Source: a virus. Taken from it: 32,581 nt of DNA. Every line of letters starts with the position of its first letter. Position 1 is the first letter of the stretch. This document shows positions 6,876-14,395 of the stretch, piece after piece. The notes beneath the pieces were generated by a model. That model was given only the letters and a program-made list of their open reading frames with translations. It had not been told where the DNA came from and did no database searches. The DNA lies in the IMG/VR virus record IMGVR_UViG_3300043449_001167, positions 1-32,581 of that record; one strand, written 5' to 3'. Both the position numbers and the translations under genes were made by a program.

Positions 6876-7191
6876 GGCCCACGCCGACCCGCTCGACCGG
6901 GCGACCCATCACGGCATGACGTCGGATCAAGTCTGGGCGCGCTGCCAGCGTTATCAGGTCGATCACATCGTCCAGGCCGCAGCCGACGAGTGTCGGGTCA
7001 CGCCCGGGGAGGTCTGTTCGGCATCACGCACCCACCGCGTCTCCAAGGCGCGCGCAGTCGCATGGGGCAAGCTGCGCGCGCACGGGTGGAGCCTGATGGA
7101 GATCGCTGCCCTGTTCGACCGCGACCACAGCAGCGTCTCGCACGGGCTCCGCAGGCTGGCCGAGCGTGCGGCGCGGGGGGCGAAGGGATGA
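6865..7191 (+). CDS. DnaA domain IV-like DNA-binding protein
   Basis: This 108-residue protein carries, at about residues 47-100, a fold like the C-terminal DNA-binding domain of the initiator DnaA. It has VCSASRTHRVSKARAVAW, then GWSLMEIAALFDRDHSSVSHG, which corresponds to the GRDHTTVxHA signature. The AAA+ ATPase domain is absent. Such short phage proteins may bind a phage origin or DnaA boxes and recruit or block host DnaA. The ATG at 6865 is preceded by GAGG; an open frame exists upstream from 6841 but would lie inside the previous gene. Confidence 0.75.
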   Translation: MRAKAHADPLDRATHHGMTSDQVWARCQRYQVDHIVQAAADECRVTPGEVCSASRTHRVSKARAVAWGKLRAHGWSLMEIAALFDRDHSSVSHGLRRLAERAARGAKG

Positions 7192-7535
7192 CCCCCGAGC
7201 GTCTGGACGAACTGGCTGCCCTGGCCGCCGCGGCGCCCCCTGGGCCGTGGCGGTCCGACGGCATCCGCATCGGAGAGGGGACGCGCTACCTGGCGACGGC
7301 GACGGGACTATCAGGCGAACCGGAGCCAACGACCCGCCAGCGCAACGCCGCCGCGCACCTCATGGCCGCAGCGCCCGAGCTGCTGGCAGAGGTCATGCGG
7401 CTTCGGGATGCGTTAGAGGGCGTCCCATGCCTGAAGCGTTGCGACTGGCAGGGCTCGTGCCTGTATCGAGAGGACAAGCGGCCGTGCCCGAACTGCGCTT
7501 ACCGGGCGAAGGTAGAGGAGGGAGAGGGATGCTAA
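7188..7535 (+). CDS. Ead/Ea22-like protein
   Basis: This 115-residue protein carries the APPGPW motif (about 15-20) and the region AAPELLAEVMRLRDALE typical of Ead/Ea22-like phage proteins, where A-x-P-G-P-W is followed by an 'AxPALLxEVxRLR' helix. A Cys-rich tail (CDWQGSC, CPNC) probably binds zinc. It starts in an ATGA overlap with the DnaA-like gene. The family has no firmly known role; in lambda-like phages it lies in early accessory regions. It is a paralogue of the protein at 8068. Confidence 0.65.
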   Translation: MTPERLDELAALAAAAPPGPWRSDGIRIGEGTRYLATATGLSGEPEPTTRQRNAAAHLMAAAPELLAEVMRLRDALEGVPCLKRCDWQGSCLYREDKRPCPNCAYRAKVEEGEGC

Positions 7536-7624
7536 CCGACGAGCAGCTTACCGAGTGGTCCAGCAGAATGCTGAACGGCACGCTGAGGGGGCCGCCGAGC
7601 GAGGAAGACGATGCTGACCGGTGA
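7529..7624 (+). CDS. Small protein related to Ea22-like N-terminus
   Basis: This 31-residue protein (MLTDEQLTEWSSRMLNGT, then an acidic end) shares its beginning with the proteins at 8068 (TDEQLQEW) and 8750 (MLTDEQLT), and its last residues (DADR) with the end of the 8068 protein. It could be a remnant left by duplication or a genuine microprotein. GGAGAGG precedes the ATG at 7529. It overlaps the end of the previous gene. Confidence 0.4.
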   Translation: MLTDEQLTEWSSRMLNGTLRGPPSEEDDADR

Positions 7625-7643
7625 CAAGCGCCGAGGCCAACCA

Positions 7644-7949
7644 ATGACATTTGAAAAAACGATCGTCGCGGTCCTTGCGATCGTGGCCGCAGCATGGCTC
7701 GGGCATCAGGTCATCGCATGCGTTCGCGTCGAAGTAGAAACGAAGCGCGTCACCGCTGATCAATGCACCGACGCAACGGTGATGATGTCAACGTCATGGG
7801 GCTCGCCGTCGGCCGTCAAGTGTCCGCATCAGCGGCATCGGGTGCGCGTCGCGGAGACGCGGGTGTTCAACGAGGCATTGGCTGGGAACAGCGTGGCCAC
7901 CGTCGTCGTGTGCGAGTGCGTGGGCGACGCTGGTGTGGGTGCGCCATGA
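7644..7949 (+). CDS. Small membrane-anchored hypothetical protein
   Basis: This 101-residue protein begins with a hydrophobic segment (KTIVAVLAIVAAAWLGHQVIACV, about residues 5-27) that is likely an N-terminal membrane anchor or uncleaved signal. The remainder has several Cys residues and could sit in the periplasm. The ATG at 7644 is preceded by GAGG at a spacing of 8; an upstream ATG at 7611 is an alternative. Its stop overlaps the next ATG. Confidence 0.5.
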   Translation: MTFEKTIVAVLAIVAAAWLGHQVIACVRVEVETKRVTADQCTDATVMMSTSWGSPSAVKCPHQRHRVRVAETRVFNEALAGNSVATVVVCECVGDAGVGAP

Positions 7950-8071
7950 TGCCCGACTGGCACCCCATCACGCACCAACGCGGCGACTTCCTCGTGAACA
8001 CGGTCATGCTGCTCGTTTCAACGGCGCTCTTGGTCGCCGTCTTCGTTCTCGCTGAAAGGTTCTGCCCATGA
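7946..8071 (+). CDS. Small single-span membrane protein
   Basis: This 41-residue protein has one strongly hydrophobic segment (FLVNTVMLLVSTALLVAVFV, about residues 15-34). The ATG overlaps the previous stop as ATGA at 7946-7949, and the next start overlaps its stop as ATGA at 8068-8071. The length and topology fit small phage inner-membrane proteins. No homologous family was recognised. Confidence 0.55.
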   Translation: MMPDWHPITHQRGDFLVNTVMLLVSTALLVAVFVLAERFCP

Positions 8072-8763
8072 CTCAAGTGACCGATGAACAGCTGCAGGAA
8101 TGGCAGCGCCTTGCCGACGAGGCGACGCCGGGGCCGTGGGAGAATTGGACTATCGAGGACGATGGGAATCGTCAGGACGAGTGGAGCGCCGTTGGCCCAG
8201 TGCACGCGGACATGCAGGGCGCCGTCAAGGACGCAGCCTTCATCGCCGCCGCCCGCACCGCCGTCCCCGCGCTGGTCGCGGAGGTGCGGATGCTGCGATC
8301 GGACTGGCTCAACGCCGTTGCGGAACGGAATCGCGAACGCGCAGACGCGGGTGAATGGGCGGGACTTGCCGGTTCGCATCGCATTGAGCGCGACGAGGCG
8401 CGTGCGGAGGTAGAGCGGCTGACGGTCAAGCTCGGTGCAGCCTCGACGCAGTACCACGTCATGCGCGACAGCTACGAGCCACTGTGTCAGGAGCGCAACG
8501 CGCTGCAAGCAGAGGTTGAGCAGCTACGGGTCGCGCTGGACGAGCGCGAGGGCGACATGCACATTCGCATCCGCGCTGGCTATGACAAGGCCGTGGCCGA
8601 CGCATGGCGCGAGAAGGTCGCGGAGGTGGAGCGCGAACGCGACGAAGCACGCGCGGAGGTGGAGCGGTTGCGGGAAGCCCTGGAGACGTGTGCGGAAATC
8701 GGAGAGACGCGCGTTGCAGTCGTTGTGCGAAAAGCACTTGGAGAGTCCGATGCTGACCGATGA
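8068..8763 (+). CDS. Ea22-like coiled-coil protein
   Basis: This 231-residue protein carries the ATPGPWENW motif near residues 19-27, the mark of Ea22-like phage proteins, and then a long coiled coil rich in Arg and Glu. The coiled coil contains the repeated segment DEARAEVERL, a tandem copy near the end, and a related copy in the next gene. The start is an ATGA overlap at 8068. The coiled coil suggests self-association, but a mechanism is not known. The downstream gene begins inside its last codons. Confidence 0.65.
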   Translation: MTQVTDEQLQEWQRLADEATPGPWENWTIEDDGNRQDEWSAVGPVHADMQGAVKDAAFIAAARTAVPALVAEVRMLRSDWLNAVAERNRERADAGEWAGLAGSHRIERDEARAEVERLTVKLGAASTQYHVMRDSYEPLCQERNALQAEVEQLRVALDEREGDMHIRIRAGYDKAVADAWREKVAEVERERDEARAEVERLREALETCAEIGETRVAVVVRKALGESDADR

Positions 8764-8981
8764 GCAACTGACGCTTCTCACGAGCATCGACGAGAACAAA
8801 CTGAAAATGCTCGCTCGACTGCTCAACGATGTCGCGTTCGTTGACATGGAACACTCGGCACGGTCAGGAGACTTCGCGTTCGTTCGCGACATGGTCGATG
8901 CCGTACCGGCGCTCGTCGAAGAGGTGCGCCGCGTGCGTGAGGGGCGCGACGAGGCGCGCGCGGAGGTGGAGCGGCTGCGGA
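8392..8981 (+). repeat. Direct repeats encoding DEARAEVERLR in Ea22-like genes
   Basis: Three near-identical segments of about 33 bases start near 8392, 8640 and 8949 (plus strand) and encode DEARAEVERL(R/T). Two lie in one gene and the third in the next. They are imperfect at synonymous positions, so the copies are not very recent. They could mediate recombination that resizes the coiled coil. Confidence 0.7.
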
Positions 8982-9076
8982 GCGACTTGGCCCACCACGT
9001 CGCCTGGGACGAGAAGGCAGGCGAGCGAGAGCACTGCGAGGAGTGCCTACAGGCCCGCCGACGCCACCTAGGCTAG
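8750..9076 (+). CDS. Coiled-coil protein related to the Ea22-like genes
   Basis: This 108-residue protein starts with MLTDEQLT, like the microprotein at 7529, and carries VPALVEEVRRVREGRDEARAEV, shared with the 8068 protein. A Cys pair (CEEC) lies near the C-terminus. The ATG at 8750 lies inside the last codons of the previous gene. It is the last early gene: its stop, TAG at 9074-9076, shares a CTAG with the stop of the convergent lysis gene. The function is unknown. Confidence 0.6.
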   Translation: MLTDEQLTLLTSIDENKLKMLARLLNDVAFVDMEHSARSGDFAFVRDMVDAVPALVEEVRRVREGRDEARAEVERLRSDLAHHVAWDEKAGEREHCEECLQARRRHLG

Positions 9077-9162
9077 CGCCCCTTCCCGGGCCAGATCGGC
9101 CCGACCAGGGCCAGCACGAGGGCGCCCGCTAGCGTGAGCGCCTTCGCTGCTACTAGGGTCAC
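9073..9162 (-). CDS. Very small single-span membrane protein, lysis cassette
   Basis: This 29-residue protein is one hydrophobic helix (LTLAGALVLALVGPIW) with a short basic end. It starts at a GTG overlapping the stop of the lytic enzyme gene (GTGA, 9159-9162) and ends in TAG in the CTAG shared with the plus-strand early operon. Its position makes a holin-accessory or lysis-related role plausible. With only 29 codons it could also be spurious; the overlap with the gene ahead is its main support. Confidence 0.4.
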   Translation of the reverse strand: MTLVAAKALTLAGALVLALVGPIWPGKGR

Positions 9163-9641
9163 CGTGCCGCCCGCAGACGAGCCGCAAGCGCCAGGCGGTC
9201 GGTCACGATGCGATGCGTGACCGAGCGGCCGGCGTAGCAGGCGACGCGCTCGGCGTCGCCCGCGCCGCAGGACGTCAGGTGTCGCACGGCCTCGGCCGCC
9301 TGGGCGTGCGCGCCGCCACCACAAAGGGCCGCCCGCCGCTCGCCGCGCGCGTGCTCCTGCCACAACCCGACCGCACGGCCGCCGTCACCCGTCACTTGGC
9401 ACGCCTCGACGGACGGCAGCAGGTTCGACTCGCGGACCGCGAGCGCCATCAAGAGCGGCAGGTCGACCGCACGGTCGGCGCCCAGGGCCTCGCGAGCGGC
9501 GCGGATGACCATCTCCGCTCGAGCTGGCGAGACGCCGGCCTCATGGGCAACGGCGCGACCGAACGGCGAGGCATCGTCAGCGATGGCAGGGGCGGCGAGG
9601 GCGAGCGTAGCGGCAACGGCCGCGGCGATGGTGGTCTTCAT
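9159..9641 (-). CDS. Secreted lytic-transglycosylase-like enzyme
   Basis: This 160-residue protein starts with a clear signal peptide (MKTTIAAAVAATLALAAPAIA, cut near residue 21). Next comes an SLT-like core: ALAVRESNLLPSVEA, with the likely catalytic Glu71, and GDGGRAVGLWQEH, like the G-x-x-G-L-x-Q motif of goose-type and SLT enzymes. It would cleave peptidoglycan glycan strands in the periplasm during lysis. The start is an ATGA overlap with the amidase gene. An upstream in-frame extension to 9719 would destroy the signal peptide and was rejected. Confidence 0.75.
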   Translation of the reverse strand: MKTTIAAAVAATLALAAPAIADDASPFGRAVAHEAGVSPARAEMVIRAAREALGADRAVDLPLLMALAVRESNLLPSVEACQVTGDGGRAVGLWQEHARGERRAALCGGGAHAQAAEAVRHLTSCGAGDAERVACYAGRSVTHRIVTDRLALAARLRAAR

Positions 9642-10201
9642 GCCCCGGACGGTACCACGGGAACGGACACCGTGGCCACACACGCACGCTCGCGAACCAT
9701 GTCGATGAACCGATCCCACGGAAAGTTCGGCCCCGGGTCCCAGTGCGTCGACTTACCGAACGCCCGGCTGACGTCGACGTGACCGCATATGCCAGCCGCA
9801 CCAGACCTAAGCTCGTCGACGCCGATACGGACGATCGGGATCTTGTGCTGCTCGCACAGGTCAGCGACAAGCGCCGCGGCCTGCACGAGTACGCCGTTGG
9901 AATACATGTCGGCCCACTGCGCCGCGGTCTGCCGTGCGGTGCCGGCGAGTTCGATGCCGATGCCGTCTGCATTTGCGCCCGGCGCGTGCCACGCGGTGTC
10001 CGCGTCGGCAACGCACCGAATGACCTCGTCGTGGTCGACGCAGTAGTGGGCGGACGCCTTCGGCGCCTTCGGGCCGCCGAACCACTTGGCAACGATGGCT
10101 GCCGTGTGTGCCGCTTCGGGCGCTTCCATCGTGTGAATCACGATGCGTCGAATCGGCTTCACCCGACCGCGCGTGTAGTTGCGCGCCTGGACGATCTTCA
10201 C
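9638..10201 (-). CDS. N-acetylmuramoyl-L-alanine amidase (endolysin)
   Basis: This 187-residue protein belongs to the Amidase_2/PGRP family. It has IVIHTMEA with zinc-ligand His23, then TAWHAPG (about 69-75), GIGIEL, and a C-terminal GHVDVS with His141 followed by HWDPGPNFPWDRF with Asp155. The enzyme cuts the bond between MurNAc and the peptide stem. No signal peptide is seen, so a holin would be needed for release. It overlaps the genes on both sides as ATGA, in the middle of the lysis cassette. Confidence 0.9.
   Translation of the reverse strand: MKIVQARNYTRGRVKPIRRIVIHTMEAPEAAHTAAIVAKWFGGPKAPKASAHYCVDHDEVIRCVADADTAWHAPGANADGIGIELAGTARQTAAQWADMYSNGVLVQAAALVADLCEQHKIPIVRIGVDELRSGAAGICGHVDVSRAFGKSTHWDPGPNFPWDRFIDMVRERACVATVSVPVVPSGA
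9664..9676 (-). repeat. 13-mer GCCACGGTGTCCG, copy 2
   Basis: It is inside the last codons of the amidase gene, about 22 bases before the start of the lytic enzyme gene. Codon constraint may explain this copy. Confidence 0.4.
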
Positions 10202-10404
10202 TTGTCGCCCCCGTCGGTCACCGCAACCGCAGCGTCAACGCCGCACCAGACGTACACGTTCGTCGTCGGTGCCGGGTCGGGGACGTACGGCCCCTTACGA
10301 GTCACCGACCCGTACGGCGTCCGAACAGTCGTCTCGCCCGTCTCGCCGCGGAACCATGAGCACCCGTTCGTCGCGAGCAGCAGCAGAGCGACGAGACGCT
10401 TCAC
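10198..10404 (-). CDS. Small lipoprotein, o-spanin candidate
   Basis: This 68-residue protein begins with a type II signal (MKRLVALLLLATNGC), whose lipobox TNGC places the lipid-modified Cys at residue 15. The mature part is short and rich in Thr, Gly and Pro. Outer-membrane lipoproteins of this size in lysis cassettes are often o-spanins, but the matching i-spanin is not obvious. It starts at a GTG overlapping the stop of the upstream holin-like gene and its end overlaps the amidase ATG. Confidence 0.6.
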   Translation of the reverse strand: MKRLVALLLLATNGCSWFRGETGETTVRTPYGSVTRKGPYVPDPAPTTNVYVWCGVDAAVAVTDGGDK

Positions 10405-10577
10405 GACTTCGGCCCCTTGGCTCGCATGACGCGGCGCAGGTCCAGCCCGACGGCCTTGGCGACGCGGCCTAGCGTGGTGTCGCTCGCGCCAACGACGTCG
10501 ACCAGGATGTTCGCCACGGCGGACGCGATGAACCAGACGGCGAGCGGATGGTCGGAAAGCCAGGCCACGATCTGCAT
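10401..10577 (-). CDS. Holin-like small membrane protein
   Basis: This 58-residue protein has a hydrophobic segment (HPLAVWFIASAVANILVDVV, about residues 10-29) followed by a basic C-terminus. It lies between an XhlA-like gene and the lipoprotein, in the usual holin position. Start and stop share bases with both neighbours (TGATG with the gene ahead, GTGA with the one behind). Holin function is inferred from position, size and topology. Confidence 0.5.
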   Translation of the reverse strand: MQIVAWLSDHPLAVWFIASAVANILVDVVGASDTTLGRVAKAVGLDLRRVMRAKGPKS

Positions 10578-10813
10578 CAATGCCCCCCAGCGCGAACAGC
10601 AGCCGCGAATGCCGAGATCAAGACGCCGAGCACGGCCAGGCCGAGCTTGATCGTGCGGTCGGTCGACTTCTGCGCGCCTGCGCTCTCGGCCTGCATCCGC
10701 AGCATCTGGCGCATGTCGTCGCGCATCTCGGCGAGCGTTGTCTCAGTGCGTTCGCGCCAATCCTCGAGCAGCGCGATGCGGACGTGGTGGTCGTTCGGGT
10801 TCGTCGGCGGCAT
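10577..10813 (-). CDS. XhlA-like/holin-type protein with C-terminal membrane helix
   Basis: This 78-residue protein is an amphipathic, charged helix of about 50 residues (including RIALLEDWRERTETTLAEM) followed by a C-terminal hydrophobic segment (IKLGLAVLGVLISAFAAAV). That layout resembles XhlA-type lysis proteins. The start chosen is the ATG at 10813, which shares a base with the fibre stop (TGATG); a GTG three bases upstream overlaps that stop. It begins the lysis cassette. Confidence 0.55.
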   Translation of the reverse strand: MPPTNPNDHHVRIALLEDWRERTETTLAEMRDDMRQMLRMQAESAGAQKSTDRTIKLGLAVLGVLISAFAAAVRAGGH

Positions 10814-11919
10814 CACATACCCCCTGCGGCCTTCGTGGCGGCCCTCATGTAAGCTGCATCTCGGGCGATGTTCGACATCCGAACGTCTGCGATGAGGCCG
10901 TACCAGGGACCACCGCCGAGCGGGCTGTTCCCGATGCCGATTTGCGTGATGGATCCGATCGTGCCGCCGCGGTTGTCTTGCGCGACCTTCACGCCGTTGA
11001 CCCAGAACTCGGTCTGATACGACCCGCCGCCGTTGTCTCGCATGACGACCGCGATGTGCAGCCGGCCTGTGTACTGCTGGCCGACCGCGATGCCTGTGCC
11101 GTAGTCGTTGCCGGCCACGAACACATGCCCGCGCAGGTCGGGCGTCCCGTAGTAGCCCGCCAGGTATGGGCCGCCGTACGGACCAGCCGCGGTCAGTGCC
11201 TGCACGGCGAGGCTAAGAGGCGCGATCGCACTGCCGATCAATCGCTCGGCCGCGATCACTGCCTCAAGCGTGCATTCGGTGCCAAGCACGATGGCAGGCG
11301 CGCCTGTGACGGCCGCTCCCGTGTTCGGCGCGTTCTGCCCGTTCAGGCGCAGCGCGCCCGTGCCATGGTTGTACAGCCCGCGGTCGGCGAGTAGGTAATC
11401 GCCAGCCAGCGTCAGGTCCCACGCGCCGCCAGCCGCCCCGCTGTTCGCCAGCGTCGTGCCCGTCGTCTCGTCGCAGTAGTACGCGAGGACGTGGTTTGCA
11501 TCCAACGGCAAGCGCGCGGCCGGGCCGATGGCGTTGACCTGTGCGAGCGTCCAGTTGCGCGTGGCGACGTCCGACGCCACCACGGGGTCGGCGACGTTCG
11601 TGATGTTCCGCCCGTTGCAGGCCAAGGGGGCCGTCAAGGTCGCCGCGACGGATCGCAGTGTCGCCTCGCCGAGCGCGTGGTGGTGGTCGCCGCGTGAGTA
11701 CTCGTTCGACGTCCCTGCGACTCCCGTCGTTCCGACGGGCTGCGGCGTCGCGCTGCTTGGGTCGCCCCCGCCGCCAGCGAGCACGATCGCGTCCCCGCTG
11801 ACGGACGCGGTGAGTGCCCCGCTGACTTCAAGGTACTGCCGCACGGGCAGCGTGGAGCCGCCGTATCGGACCCGCTTGAATGCCAGCAGGAAGTCATCCA
11901 GCCATGACGTGATCGCCAT
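10813..11919 (-). CDS. LamG-type tail fibre or receptor-binding protein
   Basis: This 368-residue protein starts MAITSWLDDFLLAFKR, homologous to the N-terminus of the next fibre upstream, and ends in a concanavalin/LamG-like beta sandwich (FWVNGVKVAQD, IGIGNSPLGG, IADVRMSN). Between them lies a linker with SRGDHHHALG. It probably binds a carbohydrate on the host surface. The start chosen is the ATG at 11919, nine bases after the TAG of a start-associated motif; a GTG at 11928 is inside that motif. It is the last structural gene before lysis. Confidence 0.7.
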   Translation of the reverse strand: MAITSWLDDFLLAFKRVRYGGSTLPVRQYLEVSGALTASVSGDAIVLAGGGGDPSSATPQPVGTTGVAGTSNEYSRGDHHHALGEATLRSVAATLTAPLACNGRNITNVADPVVASDVATRNWTLAQVNAIGPAARLPLDANHVLAYYCDETTGTTLANSGAAGGAWDLTLAGDYLLADRGLYNHGTGALRLNGQNAPNTGAAVTGAPAIVLGTECTLEAVIAAERLIGSAIAPLSLAVQALTAAGPYGGPYLAGYYGTPDLRGHVFVAGNDYGTGIAVGQQYTGRLHIAVVMRDNGGGSYQTEFWVNGVKVAQDNRGGTIGSITQIGIGNSPLGGGPWYGLIADVRMSNIARDAAYMRAATKAAGGM

Positions 11920-11937
11920 GCCTGCCACCTATCACAG
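11920..11937 (-). promoter_or_regulatory. Start-associated motif J
   Basis: On the minus strand this reads GTGATAGGTGGCAGGC then ATG. TAG is followed by nine bases and the start codon of the LamG fibre. The TGA of the upstream gene lies inside the motif. It belongs to the ten-member family described in the findings. Confidence 0.6.
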
Positions 11938-13743
11938 CCGGCGCGCGGCGTTGTCATAGGTCTTCAGCTCGGTCGCCGTGAGCGCGCGGTTGTAGACGCG
12001 TGCGTCGCCGAGCACAAAGTTGGACGTGAACCCGACGGCCGTGTACGCCGCTTCAAACGGCATGTTGCCAAGGCCAACGCGCGAGAAGGCGATGTTGTTA
12101 GCCGCAACGGCCTTGACCGAGTTTGTCTTGATCCCGTTGACCCACAGCTCCATGCCTGAGTTCGTTCGCCAGATCAGCGCGACGGTGTAGGTCGCGTACC
12201 GACCCATGATGTATTCAATGCTGCCGCCAGTGGACGCATATTCGACCCCGTTGATGCGGATGTCGCCGAACGCAGCGGGCGCAGTCGAACTGCCCGGCGG
12301 ATTCGTGGTCAGCACGATCGCCAGCCGCGACGTCGGCTTTGTTGGCGCACCGCTTGTGGGCGTCGTGTTGTCGATGCAGATCGGGACGTAGGTGGCCTCG
12401 GTCGTATTCGCTGGCATCCCCATGATGGACATGGTGACCAGCAGGGTGATGTTCGTTGCGGCTCCGACCGAGAGGTTGCCGAATGCGCCGTCCGTCTTGG
12501 CGTTACCGAGCATCCGCAGGCCGGGCGTGCCCCCCGTGTAAAGCCAGTTCGACCCCAGCTCCCATGCCGTGCCCGACACGCCCGACATCGTGAGGTCTGC
12601 ACTGCTCGCCGAGCCACTGTTCGCCAGCGTGGTTCCGCTTGTCTCGCTGCACTTCCACCATCCGAGCGGGGTCGCGATCGTGCTGTATGACCCGACGGCG
12701 CTTAGGTCTCCCCCTGAGAGAAGCAGGCCGGAACCTACGGTGACGACAGACCCGCTGGCGCTAAGTAGTTGTGAACTCAGCCCGGGCCACGGTGCCGAGC
12801 CGGCCGGCCCAGTCGGCCCGATCGGACCCGTGTCACCCGTCGCCCCCGTTGCGCCGGCCGCGCCGGTCGGGCCAGCAGGACCCGTGTCGCCCTGGATGCC
12901 TTGAATGCCCTGCGGGCCAGCGGGTCCCGTCGGACCAGCAGGACCCGTGTCGCCCTGGATGCCCTGGATGCCCTGCGGCCCCTGCGGCCCGACGGCACCC
13001 TGCGGGCCAGCGGCCCCCGTGTCGCCCGTCGCACCAGCCGGACCGACTGCGCCGGCTGGCCCCACAGGCCCCGTGTCGCCGGTCGGCCCCGCTGCGCCAG
13101 TCGGACCCGCAGGCCCCGTCGGACCCTGGATGCCCTGCACCGACATGTCGACCACGTACGACCAGCCAGTCGCGGTCAGGTACAGCCAGAGCTCGCCATC
13201 GTTCGCGCCGCCCGGGGGCGTTGTGACGACGAGGCCGAACTGCGAATCAGGAATGGTCGAAGCGAGCAGCGCCGCTTGCGTGGCGTACGTCTGGGCGATG
13301 ACGAACCCCTGACCGACTGCGCCCGTAGCGCCCGTGTCGCCCGTCGCACCCGCAGGGCCAGTGGGACCGGTGTCGCCCGTAGCGCCCTGCGGCCCCGTGT
13401 CGCCTGTGGCTCCCGTCGGCCCCGTGTCGCCCTGGATGCCCTGCGGGCCCTGCGGCCCGACCGCGCCCTGCGGCCCCGTGTCGCCGGTCGCGCCCGTGTC
13501 GCCCGTAGCGCCCGCCGCGCCCGTGTCACCCGTCGCACCGGCTGCGCCGGTCGGTCCTGCTGCGCCAGTCGGGCCAGGCGGGCCGCTCGCGGATGTCGTG
13601 AGGTCGATCCGATTGTTCGCGGGATCGTACGTCGCGGCATACCCAGCGCCGAAGTTCAGCGTCGGCGCGAGCGGGAGGTCCGTCCCGTTCGACTGGATCC
13701 GCTTGATGGTGGCGAGGAAGTCGTCAAGCCAGGTCGTCGCCAT
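11932..13743 (-). CDS. Collagen-like tail fibre with LamG-type tip
   Basis: This 603-residue fibre has an N-terminal virion-attachment segment starting [10 protein letters not shown] (1-53). Collagen repeat 1 (30 Gly-X-Y triplets, about 54-143) follows, then a 60-residue globular insert (about 144-203), collagen repeat 2 (37 triplets, about 204-314), and a C-terminal LamG-like domain ([17 protein letters not shown]). GDT and GPT triplets dominate. Collagen regions trimerise and give a long thin shaft; the insert may nucleate the trimer. The start at ATG 13743 was chosen because the upstream frame to 14151 overlaps the previous gene. The downstream fibre is a paralogue. Confidence 0.85.
   Translation of the reverse strand: MATTWLDDFLATIKRIQSNGTDLPLAPTLNFGAGYAATYDPANNRIDLTTSASGPPGPTGAAGPTGAAGATGDTGAAGATGDTGATGDTGPQGAVGPQGPQGIQGDTGPTGATGDTGPQGATGDTGPTGPAGATGDTGATGAVGQGFVIAQTYATQAALLASTIPDSQFGLVVTTPPGGANDGELWLYLTATGWSYVVDMSVQGIQGPTGPAGPTGAAGPTGDTGPVGPAGAVGPAGATGDTGAAGPQGAVGPQGPQGIQGIQGDTGPAGPTGPAGPQGIQGIQGDTGPAGPTGAAGATGATGDTGPIGPTGPAGSAPWPGLSSQLLSASGSVVTVGSGLLLSGGDLSAVGSYSTIATPLGWWKCSETSGTTLANSGSASSADLTMSGVSGTAWELGSNWLYTGGTPGLRMLGNAKTDGAFGNLSVGAATNITLLVTMSIMGMPANTTEATYVPICIDNTTPTSGAPTKPTSRLAIVLTTNPPGSSTAPAAFGDIRINGVEYASTGGSIEYIMGRYATYTVALIWRTNSGMELWVNGIKTNSVKAVAANNIAFSRVGLGNMPFEAAYTAVGFTSNFVLGDARVYNRALTATELKTYDNAARRL
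12789..13584 (-). repeat. Collagen-coding GC-rich direct repeats
   Basis: The two Gly-X-Y stretches are encoded by highly repetitive DNA. For example, the block ending in CCCGTGTCGCCCTGGATGCC is found near 12879, 12938 and 13419. Such repeats can expand or contract by slippage, changing shaft length. They are interrupted by a unique 180-base insert near 13135-13314. Confidence 0.75.
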
Positions 13744-13745
13744 CG

Positions 13746-14366
13746 TCAGGGCCTCGCGCGATAGACGGTCGCCGCACACGAGTACGGCGGGAAGATGTCG
13801 AGGGCTAGGTCGGACGCAACCGTCGACCGAGCGCGGACGAATACCGAGAGCGGGCCTGTGCCGGTCATGACGTGGCGCAGGGAGATCGTTCCGCTCGTGT
13901 AGAAGGTATCTCCCGATGGCACCGCGTAAGGCGTTCGGATGTACCCCGCCCCCATGTCGAACGTGGCGCCGCCGAACTCCGCGAGATACAGCTCGATCAG
14001 CCCGTAGTGGTCCGGTCCGCCGCCTGCGTGCGTGAACACGCCAGAGAAGTTGAACGCCAAGTCGACGATGTCGGACGCTTGCGCGGTCACGGTCGCGACG
14101 AGCGCGGCCCCCGCGTCTGGGTTGACGAACGTGGCGCCGAGGTTCGTCCACGAGAGCGTGCCCGAGTTGATGACGTTCGGCGCGCAGTGCGTGACCCCGT
14201 AGGCAACGACCGCATTCAGATCGTCGATCTCGTCCTTACACCACACCGTTCGGTCGGCGACGTCCTGAAACGGCGAGTCGACGCTCGCTGCGCTCGCGGG
14301 GTCGCCGTCGTCGGGTAGCGTGATGGTCGCGTGAAACGTGGCGCTGCCGGCGTACGGGTACGACAT
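13746..14366 (-). CDS. Hypothetical tail or baseplate-associated structural protein
   Basis: This 206-residue protein contains beta-rich stretches ([21 protein letters not shown] near the C-terminus) and no recognised domain. It lies between the gp48-like protein and the collagen fibre, so it is likely a fibre-attachment or short tail-fibre component. Its ATG follows a start-associated motif. The next gene starts three bases after its stop. Confidence 0.6.
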   Translation of the reverse strand: MSYPYAGSATFHATITLPDDGDPASAASVDSPFQDVADRTVWCKDEIDDLNAVVAYGVTHCAPNVINSGTLSWTNLGATFVNPDAGAALVATVTAQASDIVDLAFNFSGVFTHAGGGPDHYGLIELYLAEFGGATFDMGAGYIRTPYAVPSGDTFYTSGTISLRHVMTGTGPLSVFVRARSTVASDLALDIFPPYSCAATVYRARP

Positions 14367-14384
14367 GGCAGCTACCTACCACGC
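14367..14384 (-). promoter_or_regulatory. Start-associated motif I
   Basis: On the minus strand GCGTGGTAGGTAGCTGCC precedes ATG. TAG and start codon are nine bases apart. It is the start-associated motif of the 206-residue structural gene. Confidence 0.6.
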
Positions 14385-14395
14385 CCGCGCGCAGG

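Noticed and set aside
12789-13584. CRISPR-like regular repeats
   Set aside because: The periodicity is nine bases (Gly-X-Y codons) in one reading frame, with no spacers.
13744-14151. N-terminal extension of the collagen fibre
   Set aside because: It overlaps the 206-residue gene; the ATG at 13743 gives an N-terminus (WLDDF) shared with the paralogous fibre.
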